From: Pantoea trifolii | Lineage (GTDB): Bacteria > Pseudomonadota > Gammaproteobacteria > Enterobacterales > Enterobacteriaceae | Assembly: GCF_024506435.1 (NCBI RefSeq) | Contig: NZ_JANIET010000001.1 | Coordinates: 2,666,001 to 2,730,000 of the forward strand | Direction: 5' to 3' | DNA length: 64,000 bases | In this document: piece by piece, positions 7,955 to 17,474 of the stretch | How positions within the stretch are numbered: the first letter of the stretch is position 1 | How the letters are laid out: the number at the start of each line of letters is the position of its first letter | Program-made: the position numbers and the translations under genes | Notes under the pieces: generated by a model | What the model saw: only the letters and a program-made list of their open reading frames with translations | What the model was told of the DNA's origin: nothing | The model's database searches: none

Positions 7955-9155
7955 AATTTCCCTCGAAGGCGTTTTCAATAATATTGGCTGCGGAAGAAAC
8001 TGTAAATTCATCTTCCAATAGTTTGAATGCAGCACTACCTATGCGTTTTCGCAATTCAGAATCTTCAACCAATTTCACTGCAGACTGAAATAATGCCTCA
8101 TCATCACCATTGATATGGATAAATCCAGCTCCATGGTTATTTACTAAACTCTCCAGGTCATTACCGGCATTAATACTCCCTAATATCGGCAAACTTTCAA
8201 CCATATATCCCAATATTTTTCCAGGGAAATTAAATGCGGTATGATTAGCAGACAACGAAAATAATCCGATATCGATTTCAGCGAGTATATTTTTAAAATG
8301 AGCCTGAGGAACTGAAGGGAGATAACTAAAATTATTAAGCGCCCAGTCGTTTGCCAGTTTTTTAACTAGCTCAACCTCATCACCCTGACCAATAAACAAA
8401 AAATGTGCGTCGGGATATTTTTCCATGCGCCTTGCGAGACGCATCAAATTTGACATGTCTTGGGCATGGCCAATATTCCCTCCGTAAAAGAATATAATCT
8501 TCTTGTTTAAGTTTAATGATTGCCTAATAGGTACATAATCAACTGGCAGCACGTTGGATGGCCGAACATCAGCCCAATTACGCAACACCTCACAATTGGT
8601 AGAAGGATTACATTTTCGGAATAAAATTAAGTTGTTCTCAGACATAAGCCCGATTTTATCGGCCTGATTATAGGAGAACCTTTCAAAGTATTTGAAGAAT
8701 TTCTCTATGACGGAGCCACTTTTAATCATTCCGGCATCAATAGCCCATTGAGGGAATAAATCACGAAGAACAAGATATGATCTACAATGACATCGTCTCT
8801 TTATTTTGTTTACCAAATGCCCCCAAAAAATAGAGGGGGAATAGTAGACAATTCCATCAAAAGTGTCGGCTTTAACCAGTTGACGGATGGTTTTCCAGGC
8901 ACGCAGCGATAATAAAGCCTCATTGATTCCACGAGTTAGATGTCTGACATCCTTTATTGGCCCATTTTTAAAACGCCATACCTGGACATTGTCAAATGTC
9001 TCAATGACGAGCTTTTCCTTTTGCTCTGAACACGGCGTAATAACAGTCACATTATGCCCGCGTTTCAGGAACTCCAGAGCCAGTTCATGAAACATCTTAG
9101 CGCCAACGCGCGTGCTTTGTGGAAGATAATCGTCAATGATTAGAGCCAGATTCAT
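7941..9155 (-). CDS. wbuB: Glycosyltransferase family 4, WbuB-like L-fucosamine transferase
   Basis: 404 residues with a GT-B fold. The N-terminal domain starts MNLALIIDDYLPQSTRVGAK. The C-terminal donor domain shows FFYGGNIGHAQDM, HFLFIGQGDE and NFPGKILGYMVESLPILGS, as in WbuB/WbvD-type enzymes. WbuB adds N-acetyl-L-fucosamine from UDP-L-FucNAc to the lipid-linked O-unit at the cytoplasmic face. The assignment rests on the similarity and on position directly after fnlABC, which make the donor. ATG 9155 is preferred over the upstream TTG because it forms a one-base TAATG junction with fnlC, with GGAAAG as ribosome-binding site. Linkage and acceptor are not known. Confidence 0.85.
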   Translation of the reverse strand: MNLALIIDDYLPQSTRVGAKMFHELALEFLKRGHNVTVITPCSEQKEKLVIETFDNVQVWRFKNGPIKDVRHLTRGINEALLSLRAWKTIRQLVKADTFDGIVYYSPSIFWGHLVNKIKRRCHCRSYLVLRDLFPQWAIDAGMIKSGSVIEKFFKYFERFSYNQADKIGLMSENNLILFRKCNPSTNCEVLRNWADVRPSNVLPVDYVPIRQSLNLNKKIIFFYGGNIGHAQDMSNLMRLARRMEKYPDAHFLFIGQGDEVELVKKLANDWALNNFSYLPSVPQAHFKNILAEIDIGLFSLSANHTAFNFPGKILGYMVESLPILGSINAGNDLESLVNNHGAGFIHINGDDEALFQSAVKLVEDSELRKRIGSAAFKLLEDEFTVSSAANIIENAFEGNYATH

Positions 9156-10285
9156 TAATATTCTTTCCAAACAACTCGCTTAATATAATCAGTGTAAGAC
9201 TGAACAATTCTTACTACTTTATCTGATACATTCGGCATACTATAATCATAAACCTGTCGCAGTAACCTTTCATCTCCGCGCGGTTGATTCTCTAATATAG
9301 AGAGAGCTTGCAAGACACGTTCTGTTTCAAGCCCTACCATCATGACTGATGCTTCTTCAAAGCCTTCAGGTCGTTCGTGAGCTTCACGAATATTTAGCGC
9401 TGGAAAGTTCATTATTGAAGATTCTTCAGTGATGGTGCCACTGTCTGAAAGAACCGCTCTTGCATTTTTTTGCAAATGATTATAATCATGAAACCCAAGA
9501 GGCTTCAGCAACTGAATATTTTTGTGGAAAACGATGCCATTTTCTTCAACACGGTTTCTTGTACGAGGGTGCGTAGAAACAATTACAGGCAATTGATACT
9601 TTTCAGCAATGGTATTGAGTATGTCAGCAAGTTTAGATAGCTGCTTGGGTGAATCAACATTCTCTTCACGGTGAGCGCTAACAACAAAGAATTTATTCTT
9701 TTGTAGTCCAAGCCGATTTAAGACGTCTGAAGCATTAATCTGGGGCATATAGTGGTTCAGCACTTCAAACATCGGGCTACCCGTCTTAATAACTCGGTCT
9801 GCTGGTAAGCCTTCAGCGAGTAGATATTCTCTCGCGATGTCACTGTATGTAAGGTTAACATCGGCTGTGTGATCAACAATGCGGCGATTAGTTTCTTCAG
9901 GTACGCGTTGATCAAAACAACGATTACCTGCTTCCATATGGAAGATAGGTATCTTGCGTCGTTTTGCAGCGATTGCAGAAATACAAGAGTTCGTATCACC
10001 TAAAACCAACATAGCTTCAGGTTTAACCTCTTCGAAAACTTCATCAATTTTTATAATGACTTGCCCGATTGTTTCAGCTGCATTCTTGCCTGCAGCATTT
10101 AAAAAATAATCCGGTTTTCTTACTTGAAGATCATTAAAGAATACTTCGTTAAGCTCATAATCATAATTTTGACCTGTATGAACCAAAATGTGTTCACAAT
10201 ATGAATCAAGTTTTGCCAGAACTCGCGACAAGCGAATAATTTCTGGACGAGTGCCAACCACTGAAACTATTTTCAACTTTTTCAT
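9155..10285 (-). CDS. fnlC: UDP-N-acetyl-L-fucosamine synthase (2-epimerase)
   Basis: 376 residues of the UDP-GlcNAc 2-epimerase family. Signatures are VVGTRPEIIRLSRVL at the N-terminus, HTGQNYDYELNEVFF, HMEAGNRCFDQRVPEETNRR with the conserved acidic and arginine residues, and SDSGTITEESS near residue 280. FnlC (WbjD/Cap5G type) inverts C2 of UDP-N-acetyl-L-pneumosamine to give UDP-L-FucNAc, the last step of the pathway begun by fnlA and fnlB just upstream. Related 2-epimerases act on UDP-GlcNAc, but the fnlA-fnlB-fnlC order and the RCFDQRVPEE motif favour this role. AAGGA precedes ATG 10285. Confidence 0.92.
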   Translation of the reverse strand: MKKLKIVSVVGTRPEIIRLSRVLAKLDSYCEHILVHTGQNYDYELNEVFFNDLQVRKPDYFLNAAGKNAAETIGQVIIKIDEVFEEVKPEAMLVLGDTNSCISAIAAKRRKIPIFHMEAGNRCFDQRVPEETNRRIVDHTADVNLTYSDIAREYLLAEGLPADRVIKTGSPMFEVLNHYMPQINASDVLNRLGLQKNKFFVVSAHREENVDSPKQLSKLADILNTIAEKYQLPVIVSTHPRTRNRVEENGIVFHKNIQLLKPLGFHDYNHLQKNARAVLSDSGTITEESSIMNFPALNIREAHERPEGFEEASVMMVGLETERVLQALSILENQPRGDERLLRQVYDYSMPNVSDKVVRIVQSYTDYIKRVVWKEY

Positions 10286-10294
10286 AGGGTTCCT

Positions 10295-11422
10295 TCATAA
10301 TAAAGAAGCTGTAGTATCTGGATTTTGAGCGTCAAAATTTTCATTAGCCCAAACAATCGCTATCAGTTCTTCATCTCCAATATTGGTAACATCGTGTGAC
10401 CAGCCAGGAATCGTTTCGACGATGCATGCTTGAGCCTTACTGGTAACCAATTCATAACGTTCATTGGTAAGCAAATGGCGAAACCTAAACTTAGCAGTGC
10501 CTTGAATAACTAGGAACTTTTCCGTTTTGCAATGATGATAATGTCCGCCACGAGTTACTCCAGGATGTGCAGTAAAATACGAAACTTGTCCTGAATCTAT
10601 AGTTTTGATAATTTCTACAAAACGCCCACGCGGATCCTTATGTTCTTTGATTGAATAAGTAAATTTATCAACAGGGAGATAGCTTACATAAGTTGAGTAT
10701 AAGGCTCTTAAAAAACCATTCCCAACCCTTTCAGTCACTAAGTTTTCACGGCTATCAGCAAAGGATTTTATCGTGTCAGCTAGCTCTCCAACTGTCGTAT
10801 GATACTCAGGCTGAATTTCTAATAAAACATCTCGAAGCGGATTAACGTTCTTTCTATCTAATATCGAGATGAAGGTGGTTAAAACATCATCGATATGAAC
10901 TAATTTAAGCGGATGATGTTTGTCAGCAATTTCTATTGGCTTGTCATTCGCAATGTTATGGCAAAATGTTGCAACAACAGAATTATAATTTGGTTTAGCC
11001 CATTTACCAAAAACACCAGGCAAACGACAAATATAGATAGGGATTCCATATTTGTTATTCAAGCGTAATAAAACATTCTCGGCTTCTCGCTTGGAATTTC
11101 CATATGGTGTTTCTAGTACAGCGTGAATAGATGAAGTCAACAATACAGGGATCATACGCCCTGTTTTCTCGAAGATATCGGCGATACAGGAGCAAACGCT
11201 TTGCGTGAGATTAATATTTCCTGTAGTAAATTCCTCAGGATTCAACGGGCGGTTAATACCCGCTAAATGAAATACAAAATCTACGTCCTGCAACAGTGCT
11301 GATAATTCTTGCTCATTCTGCTGACGACTAAAATTGAAGGCAGTAATGCCCTTAATTTCACTCAGACGAAGAGAGAGATTTTTTCCTATAAATCCGTCAG
11401 AACCTGTAATCAGGACATTCAC
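10295..11422 (-). CDS. fnlB: UDP-2-acetamido-2,6-dideoxy-hexulose 4-reductase with cupin domain
   Basis: 375 residues. The N-terminal two thirds is an extended short-chain dehydrogenase: LITGSDGFIGKNLSL nucleotide motif, then FHLAGINRPLNPEEF, with the PYGNSKREAE segment holding the YxxxK catalytic pair. The C-terminal third (about 255-375) is a cupin with HPGVTRGGHYHHCKTEKFLVI. This two-domain build is that of FnlB/WbjC/CapF, which reduces the 4-keto-L-lyxo intermediate from FnlA to UDP-N-acetyl-L-pneumosamine with NADPH. The start codon is GTG at 11422, supported by a strong GGAGGAAT a few bases upstream and by the 3-base gap to the fnlA stop. Confidence 0.92.
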   Translation of the reverse strand: MNVLITGSDGFIGKNLSLRLSEIKGITAFNFSRQQNEQELSALLQDVDFVFHLAGINRPLNPEEFTTGNINLTQSVCSCIADIFEKTGRMIPVLLTSSIHAVLETPYGNSKREAENVLLRLNNKYGIPIYICRLPGVFGKWAKPNYNSVVATFCHNIANDKPIEIADKHHPLKLVHIDDVLTTFISILDRKNVNPLRDVLLEIQPEYHTTVGELADTIKSFADSRENLVTERVGNGFLRALYSTYVSYLPVDKFTYSIKEHKDPRGRFVEIIKTIDSGQVSYFTAHPGVTRGGHYHHCKTEKFLVIQGTAKFRFRHLLTNERYELVTSKAQACIVETIPGWSHDVTNIGDEELIAIVWANENFDAQNPDTTASLL

Positions 11423-11425
11423 TGC

Positions 11426-12469
11426 TTATTCCTCCGGGTCCGCATATTCGCCATGCGAAATTTTACGCATAAATTCAAGTTTTAAAAGCAATTGAGTCAT
11501 ACCTTCAACATCCAGACGTTGTGTATTATGAGAGTTGTACTCTTCACCGCACAATGCATCTGTCATTTTTTGTTCACCTTCTTCTACAAATTTCGCGTAA
11601 TTTAAATCACGCGTATCTGCAGGAACACGGAAGTAATCCCCCATATCTTCGGCGCATGCTCGTTCTTCTTTACCGAGCAGTGATTCAAACAGTTTTTCAC
11701 CATGACGCGAACCAATAATACTTACCTGATGCTCAGGTTTATTCATTAAATTCAGAATGGCTTTTGTTAAAGTTTCAACAGTAGCAGCAGGTGCCTTTTG
11801 TACAAAAATGTCGCCATTATTTCCATGCTCAAAAGCATACAGCACTAGATCGACTGCATCGGCAAGCGTCATCATAAAACGTGTCATGCTTGGCTCAGTA
11901 ATAGTAATCGTCTTGCCCTGCTGAACTTGCTGGACAAAAAGCGGAATGACCGAACCTCTTGACGCCATGACGTTGCCATAACGAGTACCGCAAATCACCG
12001 TTTCTGTACCCTCCAGATTACGGCTAGCAGCAACCATGACTTTTTCCATCATCGCTTTGCTGATACCCATTGCATTTATGGGATAAACTGCTTTATCCGT
12101 GCTCAAACAAACAACACGTTTAACACCTGCTAAAATGGCACAATTAAGTACATTTTCAGTACCTAAAACATTGGTGCGTACCGCCTGCATTGGATGAAAT
12201 TCGCATGACGGTACTTGCTTTAAAGCTGCTGCATGGAAAACATAATCAACACCGCGCATTGCAGCTGCAATGCTGTTCTCATCTCGCACATCACCCAGAT
12301 AGAATTTAAGCTTGCTGCTATTGTATTTTTTCCGCATGTCATCTTGTTTTTTTTCGTCGCGGCTAAAAATACGTATTTCACCAATATCTGAATCGAGGAA
12401 CCGTTTAAGAACAGCATTACCAAATGATCCTGTACCACCAGTGATAAGAAGAGTCTTACCTTTAAACAT
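11426..12469 (-). CDS. fnlA: UDP-GlcNAc 4,6-dehydratase (5-inverting) / 3,5-epimerase
   Basis: 347 residues of the FlaA1/CapE dehydratase group. Visible are LLITGGTGSFGNAVLKRFL (NADP binding), FHAAALKQVPSCEFHP, LSTDKAVYPINAMGISKAMMEK with the MxxxK pair that replaces YxxxK in this group, and GDIFVQKAPAAT. FnlA (WbjB/CapE) converts UDP-GlcNAc to the 4-keto-L-arabino sugar and then epimerises C3. Its first product is the same compound that PseB makes for the pseudaminic acid route, and no pseB is present in this locus. The sequence is FnlA-like rather than PseB-like, because it has MGISK where PseB has YGATK. AGGAG precedes ATG 12469. Confidence 0.93.
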   Translation of the reverse strand: MFKGKTLLITGGTGSFGNAVLKRFLDSDIGEIRIFSRDEKKQDDMRKKYNSSKLKFYLGDVRDENSIAAAMRGVDYVFHAAALKQVPSCEFHPMQAVRTNVLGTENVLNCAILAGVKRVVCLSTDKAVYPINAMGISKAMMEKVMVAASRNLEGTETVICGTRYGNVMASRGSVIPLFVQQVQQGKTITITEPSMTRFMMTLADAVDLVLYAFEHGNNGDIFVQKAPAATVETLTKAILNLMNKPEHQVSIIGSRHGEKLFESLLGKEERACAEDMGDYFRVPADTRDLNYAKFVEEGEQKMTDALCGEEYNSHNTQRLDVEGMTQLLLKLEFMRKISHGEYADPEE

Positions 12470-12495
12470 TGTTTTCTCCTAACTTATTAGCATTT

Positions 12496-13611
12496 CTAAA
12501 GTAAACGTTCTAAATATAATTCTGCTCGTTTGTTTGCATTTGCAAATGTCAAAGCGCGTTCATATGATTCATCAATTTTAGTCTGGAAATCATTTTGTAA
12601 ATATACATTTTTAAAATAATGAGCGATCTTTTCTGCAGCATCATGTGCATTAGTGGCTTCAAAATAAATGGCACCATCGCCGCAAACATCATGATTAAAG
12701 GGTTTATTAGAAGCAAACAATACTTTTTTTGAAATCATAGCCTCTAATGGTGTTGCGGAAAAACATTCCAATAGGCTTGGGAAAATGATGGCATCAATAT
12801 TACTATAAAACGATGGGCACTGATCTACAGTTAAAACACCCACGTTTTTAATTTCATTTCTGAATTCATTGCTACATAGCTCCCATTCTTTATCATTAAA
12901 AGTGACATAAAATTCAACTTCAATTCCGTATTTGGACGATAGGATTTTTTTTATCTGTGGGAAAATTTTGGTATTTTTATGTGCATAATTTCTTCCTACA
13001 AAGCCTAGCTTAATCCTGTTTGGATCGAATAAGTAGTTGATTTCCTTCCAACGACTGGGATCAAGGTAGATTGAACTTAGACAATTATGAATAATCTTTA
13101 CATGCTCTTTGGTCGCAATATTTTTTTTAATCACACCTTTTGCAACATGTTCAAGTTCAACAATAATTTCATCAGATTTATTAAAAAATTTCTGCTGAAG
13201 TGAAAATTTCAATTTGGTTTTTAATCGCGTTAGAAATGGTAGTGAATTATAAACTTCATTATCAGAATATATAATCCAAGGTTGGGCAAATCCAACTATA
13301 CTATAAAAATGACGATTGTATGTATAAAGTGGGCCAAATATAGTCAGTACCTTATTGAATGAATTAAGGTGTTTCACATTAGCCGGAAATAGCGCCTTGA
13401 TGCCAAAATTATTTTTAACTTGGTAATCGGGAAGCTTCGACAAATCATAATTGAGAGATTTTAAATTTTGATTAACGACTGATGATGACCAAATGGTCAA
13501 ATTAGATGGAATATTTTCCATCATTGTAATTTCACCAATCACTGAAGTCGCGACTTGAACTCCGCCTCCAACGTGTAAATTGCTTGCATTAAGTAAGACT
13601 CGATCTGCCAT
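12496..13611 (-). CDS. Glycosyltransferase, GT4-like (O-antigen assembly)
   Basis: About 371 residues, GT-B fold. The N-terminal LLNASNLHVGGGVQVA motif is typical of GT4 enzymes in O-antigen loci, and the C-terminal donor domain has LGFVGRNYAHKN and IIFPSLLECFSATPLEAM with the E-x7-E motif. It should add one residue of the O-unit at the cytoplasmic face; donor and linkage cannot be read. ATG 13611 and the GTG at 13614 are adjacent in-frame candidates, with AAAGG upstream. The gene overlaps the end of wzy by about 23 bp, and the strongly AT-rich composition matches its neighbours. Confidence 0.8.
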   Translation of the reverse strand: MADRVLLNASNLHVGGGVQVATSVIGEITMMENIPSNLTIWSSSVVNQNLKSLNYDLSKLPDYQVKNNFGIKALFPANVKHLNSFNKVLTIFGPLYTYNRHFYSIVGFAQPWIIYSDNEVYNSLPFLTRLKTKLKFSLQQKFFNKSDEIIVELEHVAKGVIKKNIATKEHVKIIHNCLSSIYLDPSRWKEINYLFDPNRIKLGFVGRNYAHKNTKIFPQIKKILSSKYGIEVEFYVTFNDKEWELCSNEFRNEIKNVGVLTVDQCPSFYSNIDAIIFPSLLECFSATPLEAMISKKVLFASNKPFNHDVCGDGAIYFEATNAHDAAEKIAHYFKNVYLQNDFQTKIDESYERALTFANANKRAELYLERLL

Positions 13612-14953
13612 CACAATTTTTGCCTTTAATTTTTGAAATTGACTTAGTGGCTAATAAATAAATTAAAATTGCGATTACAGTCAGCACAGTTCCCTTCCAC
13701 GCTGAAAACATTACCGCATGCCAGATTAGAAATATAGAAAATGAAAGTTTGAATATTAAGAAACCCATTATAAAGTTTCTATCTTTATTGAAAAGAACCA
13801 TTTTAGCTTGGAGAAAACCCAATAAAACAAAAATGATTGTTTGCAAAATCAAAGTTGGTAATAATCCCATAAAATGGATTTGAACTGCGGGAGAAAAACC
13901 TGATAAGTTCGTACCGGTTGCATTGTAATGCAAGTATGTTTGAATCGGCAAAAGATCATAAGATATATAATCGTAAACATTAGTGAAATTATCACAACCT
14001 GTCAGACAATATCTTTCATTACTAACAATATCAGGGAAGGAGTGATTTATAACACTCCACATAACTTGCCCCTGTAGGACTACACGCGTTAATATGAACG
14101 TGACGTCATATCCTTGCAGTGAGTAAGAAAGAGCAAGCATTAATACTAACAGTGCAAAAATAGCAAAAATGAAAAATAGACTTTTCTTTTTAAATTTCAA
14201 ATAATCATTAAATGAAGGATATAAAGCGAAGAAAATAGTGATATACACTATAAAAGCACTGAACTTTTGACCTAATACCATGAATGTAATGAAAATATAA
14301 AATATCAATAATAATAGCGATAGCTTACTGTTCTGTCTATCAAATCGCTTTAATAAAAAATAATAGGCCGAAAAATAAAAGGTTTGAATCACCAATGTTG
14401 GATAAAATGAAAAGCCAGTGTTACCCATCGAATCCCAAAATGCGACTCTATTTACCCCTTTTAGCACTGGCCCAGAGTAAAAAATAAGAATGGCCAGACC
14501 TAAAATAAAAACAACACTCATAGTTGAAAGTAAAAATTTACTAATAATATTAGCCGGCAATCGTGCTATTTTTATTTTATTAGGTTTCTTTAATGTCCAT
14601 TCAAAACTTACTTTTGAAATTCCGACTGAATAAATAAAGAAAGATAGCATCATAAAGGCGGCACCATTTGGAGTGCCAGTTTCATTTATCTCTATCATCA
14701 GCATACCAGTGCTGGCTATTACTAAACTAACCAACATACCGATATAATAATAAAATGTCATGCCGCTAGTGTACAAAAATGCTGGTGAATTCCTATAACA
14801 ATAAATAACAAGTGAAATTACACTTACAGGAATAACTATAAACTCTAAATAAACAGCATTTGATATATACCCTAAATACTCCGCATATCCAATAATAAAA
14901 AATGCAACTGGCGCGCAAAAAACCAGAAAAAGATCAGATTTATTTATAACCAT
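13589..14953 (-). CDS. wzy: Putative O-antigen polymerase Wzy
   Basis: 454 residues, strongly hydrophobic, with about 11-12 membrane segments and one larger polar loop in the second half (about residues 290-345, containing NERYCLTGCDNFTNVYDYISYD). This profile, the absence of any other polymerase in the operon and the presence of wzx and wzz identify it as Wzy, which joins lipid-linked O-units on the periplasmic side. Wzy proteins diverge too far for a motif-based call. It overlaps the upstream transferase by 10 bp and the downstream GT4 by about 23 bp. Confidence 0.82.
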   Translation of the reverse strand: MVINKSDLFLVFCAPVAFFIIGYAEYLGYISNAVYLEFIVIPVSVISLVIYCYRNSPAFLYTSGMTFYYYIGMLVSLVIASTGMLMIEINETGTPNGAAFMMLSFFIYSVGISKVSFEWTLKKPNKIKIARLPANIISKFLLSTMSVVFILGLAILIFYSGPVLKGVNRVAFWDSMGNTGFSFYPTLVIQTFYFSAYYFLLKRFDRQNSKLSLLLLIFYIFITFMVLGQKFSAFIVYITIFFALYPSFNDYLKFKKKSLFFIFAIFALLVLMLALSYSLQGYDVTFILTRVVLQGQVMWSVINHSFPDIVSNERYCLTGCDNFTNVYDYISYDLLPIQTYLHYNATGTNLSGFSPAVQIHFMGLLPTLILQTIIFVLLGFLQAKMVLFNKDRNFIMGFLIFKLSFSIFLIWHAVMFSAWKGTVLTVIAILIYLLATKSISKIKGKNCDGRSSLT

Positions 14954-16410
14954 ATTTTCTCATTTTCAACCGCATCAATATCTGAAAAAACAATTTCTTT
15001 AATTACAGACAGATAGATTTCTTCTGCTTTGACTTCAGCTGCTCGTCCCGTTAGCATTAAATTCATCGTACCAGGATAAGTAGCGAGGTAACAAGCCGCA
15101 ACAAAATTTTTCGCATATTCAATGTCATTATTAAATGGTTTTAAGTTCTCATTGAATATATTAAACAACTTCTCTGGGGATTCAACTTTCACCACATTTT
15201 TATGATATTCATAGAATACATTGCCGTATAAAAAAACTTTTTTTCCTAGCAGCAAGGCTTCATATCCAACCGTACTGGTCAGAGTGACAACACCTAAAGA
15301 ACTCTTAATTAAAAGTTTGGTTTGTTCTGTAGGCGCCAAAATCTTAACATTTGGTAGCTTCTTTAATTTGTTATAAAAATCCAGTGATGGATAGCCCCAT
15401 GCACTGATATGATCTTTCACATAAAGAAAAACACCTTGCGGAAGGTTAAATGAAATGTTTTTGATTACTTCATACTCATTTAAAAAGTTACCCGCTAAAA
15501 TAGAAGTAGATGATTCAGGATGAAAATGCATTGGATAAAGTAAAAAGCTTTCATCTAATGAGGAGTCATCATAATAATGCTTGAGTTTTTTAATTTTTAA
15601 CTTGCGCTTCACATTTCTTTTAAAAAGATTGAAATATGTTTTAACTGGGTTTCCTGACTGGAAAGAATGATAACCATCGTCATTGACATGTTTAAATATA
15701 CGTTTTAATGTATTTATTTTATTAGGGTTAAAATATCTGGTAATCAGATTAATGTTATCCAAACCATTTATTTTCATATAATCAGGTACAACAGTATCAA
15801 TATTCTCTAAATACTCTGCTGACCATTTTTTTACTTCTTCAGGAACTTCAATGCTATTTGTTTCGATTAATTTACTAAACGTTTTTGCTCTTGAGTCGTC
15901 TAATGGATTTGACGAAATTGAAAACCGACCAGGAATTCTCGAACCACCAATGCCAAGATATTTTTTGCCATGTTCCGTTGCCACCGCCCATGCAACATGT
16001 GAGAAGGTATTCGATACATTTTCATACAGAATATAATCAATGTTTTCCTTTTCAATGATCATCTCATAGAAACTGCATAACGCACTTAGGAGACGACTTA
16101 AATAACCTTTATCTTTCTCTCCCCAGACGCCATAAATCTCAGCACGTTCAAAGTCGGATAGCAGCATGAAATTAAGATTATATTTATTATATCGCTGTAA
16201 TGTATAGATATTAGTCTCATGCTGTCGAAAATATGATGAAAACTCATACACATTGAGATTTAATTCATCTAATGCGTTATTATCTCTTGATAACTCACTA
16301 TCAACTGCAAACGCTACGTTGGCTTCATCTTTGGATAAAAGTCGTGCCAAATGATTAAAGAAATAATGATAATTAGGTGCGCCATTAGATAAAATTAGAA
16401 CATTTTTCAT
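14944..16410 (-). CDS. Capsule-synthesis (KpsS-like) protein, candidate pseudaminyltransferase
   Basis: 488 residues. The C-terminal half resembles the Capsule_synth/KpsS superfamily: FLLYPMHFHPESSTS near residue 292, GVFLYVKDHISAWGYPS near 327, and LGVVTLTSTVGYEALLLGKKVFLYGN near 372-397. KpsS-type enzymes are GT-B transferases of CMP-activated ulosonic acids, and a KpsS-type retaining pseudaminyltransferase has been described in Acinetobacter. The gene follows pseI with a four-base overlap, so transfer of pseudaminic acid from CMP-Pse is the best inference. No signal peptide or membrane segment is visible, consistent with a cytoplasmic enzyme. The N-terminal 200 residues are not recognised. 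Confidence 0.65.
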   Translation of the reverse strand: MKNVLILSNGAPNYHYFFNHLARLLSKDEANVAFAVDSELSRDNNALDELNLNVYEFSSYFRQHETNIYTLQRYNKYNLNFMLLSDFERAEIYGVWGEKDKGYLSRLLSALCSFYEMIIEKENIDYILYENVSNTFSHVAWAVATEHGKKYLGIGGSRIPGRFSISSNPLDDSRAKTFSKLIETNSIEVPEEVKKWSAEYLENIDTVVPDYMKINGLDNINLITRYFNPNKINTLKRIFKHVNDDGYHSFQSGNPVKTYFNLFKRNVKRKLKIKKLKHYYDDSSLDESFLLYPMHFHPESSTSILAGNFLNEYEVIKNISFNLPQGVFLYVKDHISAWGYPSLDFYNKLKKLPNVKILAPTEQTKLLIKSSLGVVTLTSTVGYEALLLGKKVFLYGNVFYEYHKNVVKVESPEKLFNIFNENLKPFNNDIEYAKNFVAACYLATYPGTMNLMLTGRAAEVKAEEIYLSVIKEIVFSDIDAVENEKIWL

Positions 16411-17474
16411 TTTTCAAACTCTACGAGCGACTCTTCCGTGACAGGTGTGTTAGGTTCAATATTACGACTAACAATTTTTCCAATAACTTTTTCTATATAT
16501 TTAGGCGCTAAACCAAAACCGGGCCTAACACTTCGGATACTGTCTTCAGTAACAATATCTCCCTTTTCTAAGGATTTCACAAAATAGAGTGAGCGTCTAA
16601 ATTGCACATTACCTTGCTCACTGGATTTGCGACCATAATCTACTTTACCGAGGGCTGACCATGCAGTTTTAGCCCCATTGCAAAGCTCTTCCATCTCCAG
16701 AGGTTCAAGTGAAAAGCTGTCATCTGGGCCGCCCCCTGAGCGATCTAATGTGAAGTGTTTTTCAATAATAGATGCACCTAACGCAACACTCGTAATAGCT
16801 GTTGTGTTATCCAGCGTGTGATCAGAAAGGCCGGTAACTAAATTGTGCCGATTGATCATGTCAGAGACCGTACGCAAATTGTAATCTTCAGCTGGTGCAG
16901 GGTAACCACTTACGCAATGTAATATAGCAAGCTCCTTGCAACCACCAGAACGCGCTGCTTCAATCGCTTCTGATATCTCATCAGCATCAGCCATACCTGT
17001 TGAAATGATCATCGGTTTGCCGGTACTGGCCACATAACGAATAAGAGGAAGGTCAATAGCCTCAAACGAAGCTATTTTGTACGCTGGAGCATTTAAATCT
17101 TCCAACAAATCTACAGCTGTTGAATCAAATGGAGAACTAAAAATTGTAATGTCATTTTTAGATGCGCATTCAAAAAGTATTTTATGCCATTCCCACGGCA
17201 TCGCTGCTTGCTGATAGAGATTATAGAGAGTTGTTCCGTCCCATAATCCACCTTTGATTTGGAAGTCGTCTCTATCGCTATTTAGCGTGATCGTATCAGC
17301 TGTGTAAGTCTGTAATTTTATTGCATCAGCGCCAACAATTTTAGCTTGTTCAATAAGTTTCATTGCATTCTCAATTCTCCCATTATGATTTGCAGAAAGC
17401 TCCGCGATTATATATGGAGAATAGTCCAAACCAATTTTTCGACCTGCAATTGTTATATATGGATAATTATGCAT
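16407..17474 (-). CDS. pseI: Pseudaminic acid synthase
   Basis: 355 residues of the NeuB family. It condenses 2,4-diacetamido-2,4,6-trideoxy-L-altrose with phosphoenolpyruvate to give pseudaminic acid. The TIM-barrel part has IIAELSANHNGR near residue 23, AIKLQTYTADTITL and GLWDGTTLYNLYQQAAMPWEWH (the PseI-type rather than NeuB-type signature), then GLSDHTLDN and IIEKHFTLDRSGGGPDDSFSL. The last 60 residues form the SAF antifreeze-like domain (RRSLYFVKSLEKGDIVT). It overlaps pseH by 8 bp and the KpsS-like gene by 4 bp. Assignment as PseI rather than a legionaminate synthase is supported by pseC, F, G and H upstream. Confidence 0.93.
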   Translation of the reverse strand: MHNYPYITIAGRKIGLDYSPYIIAELSANHNGRIENAMKLIEQAKIVGADAIKLQTYTADTITLNSDRDDFQIKGGLWDGTTLYNLYQQAAMPWEWHKILFECASKNDITIFSSPFDSTAVDLLEDLNAPAYKIASFEAIDLPLIRYVASTGKPMIISTGMADADEISEAIEAARSGGCKELAILHCVSGYPAPAEDYNLRTVSDMINRHNLVTGLSDHTLDNTTAITSVALGASIIEKHFTLDRSGGGPDDSFSLEPLEMEELCNGAKTAWSALGKVDYGRKSSEQGNVQFRRSLYFVKSLEKGDIVTEDSIRSVRPGFGLAPKYIEKVIGKIVSRNIEPNTPVTEESLVEFEK

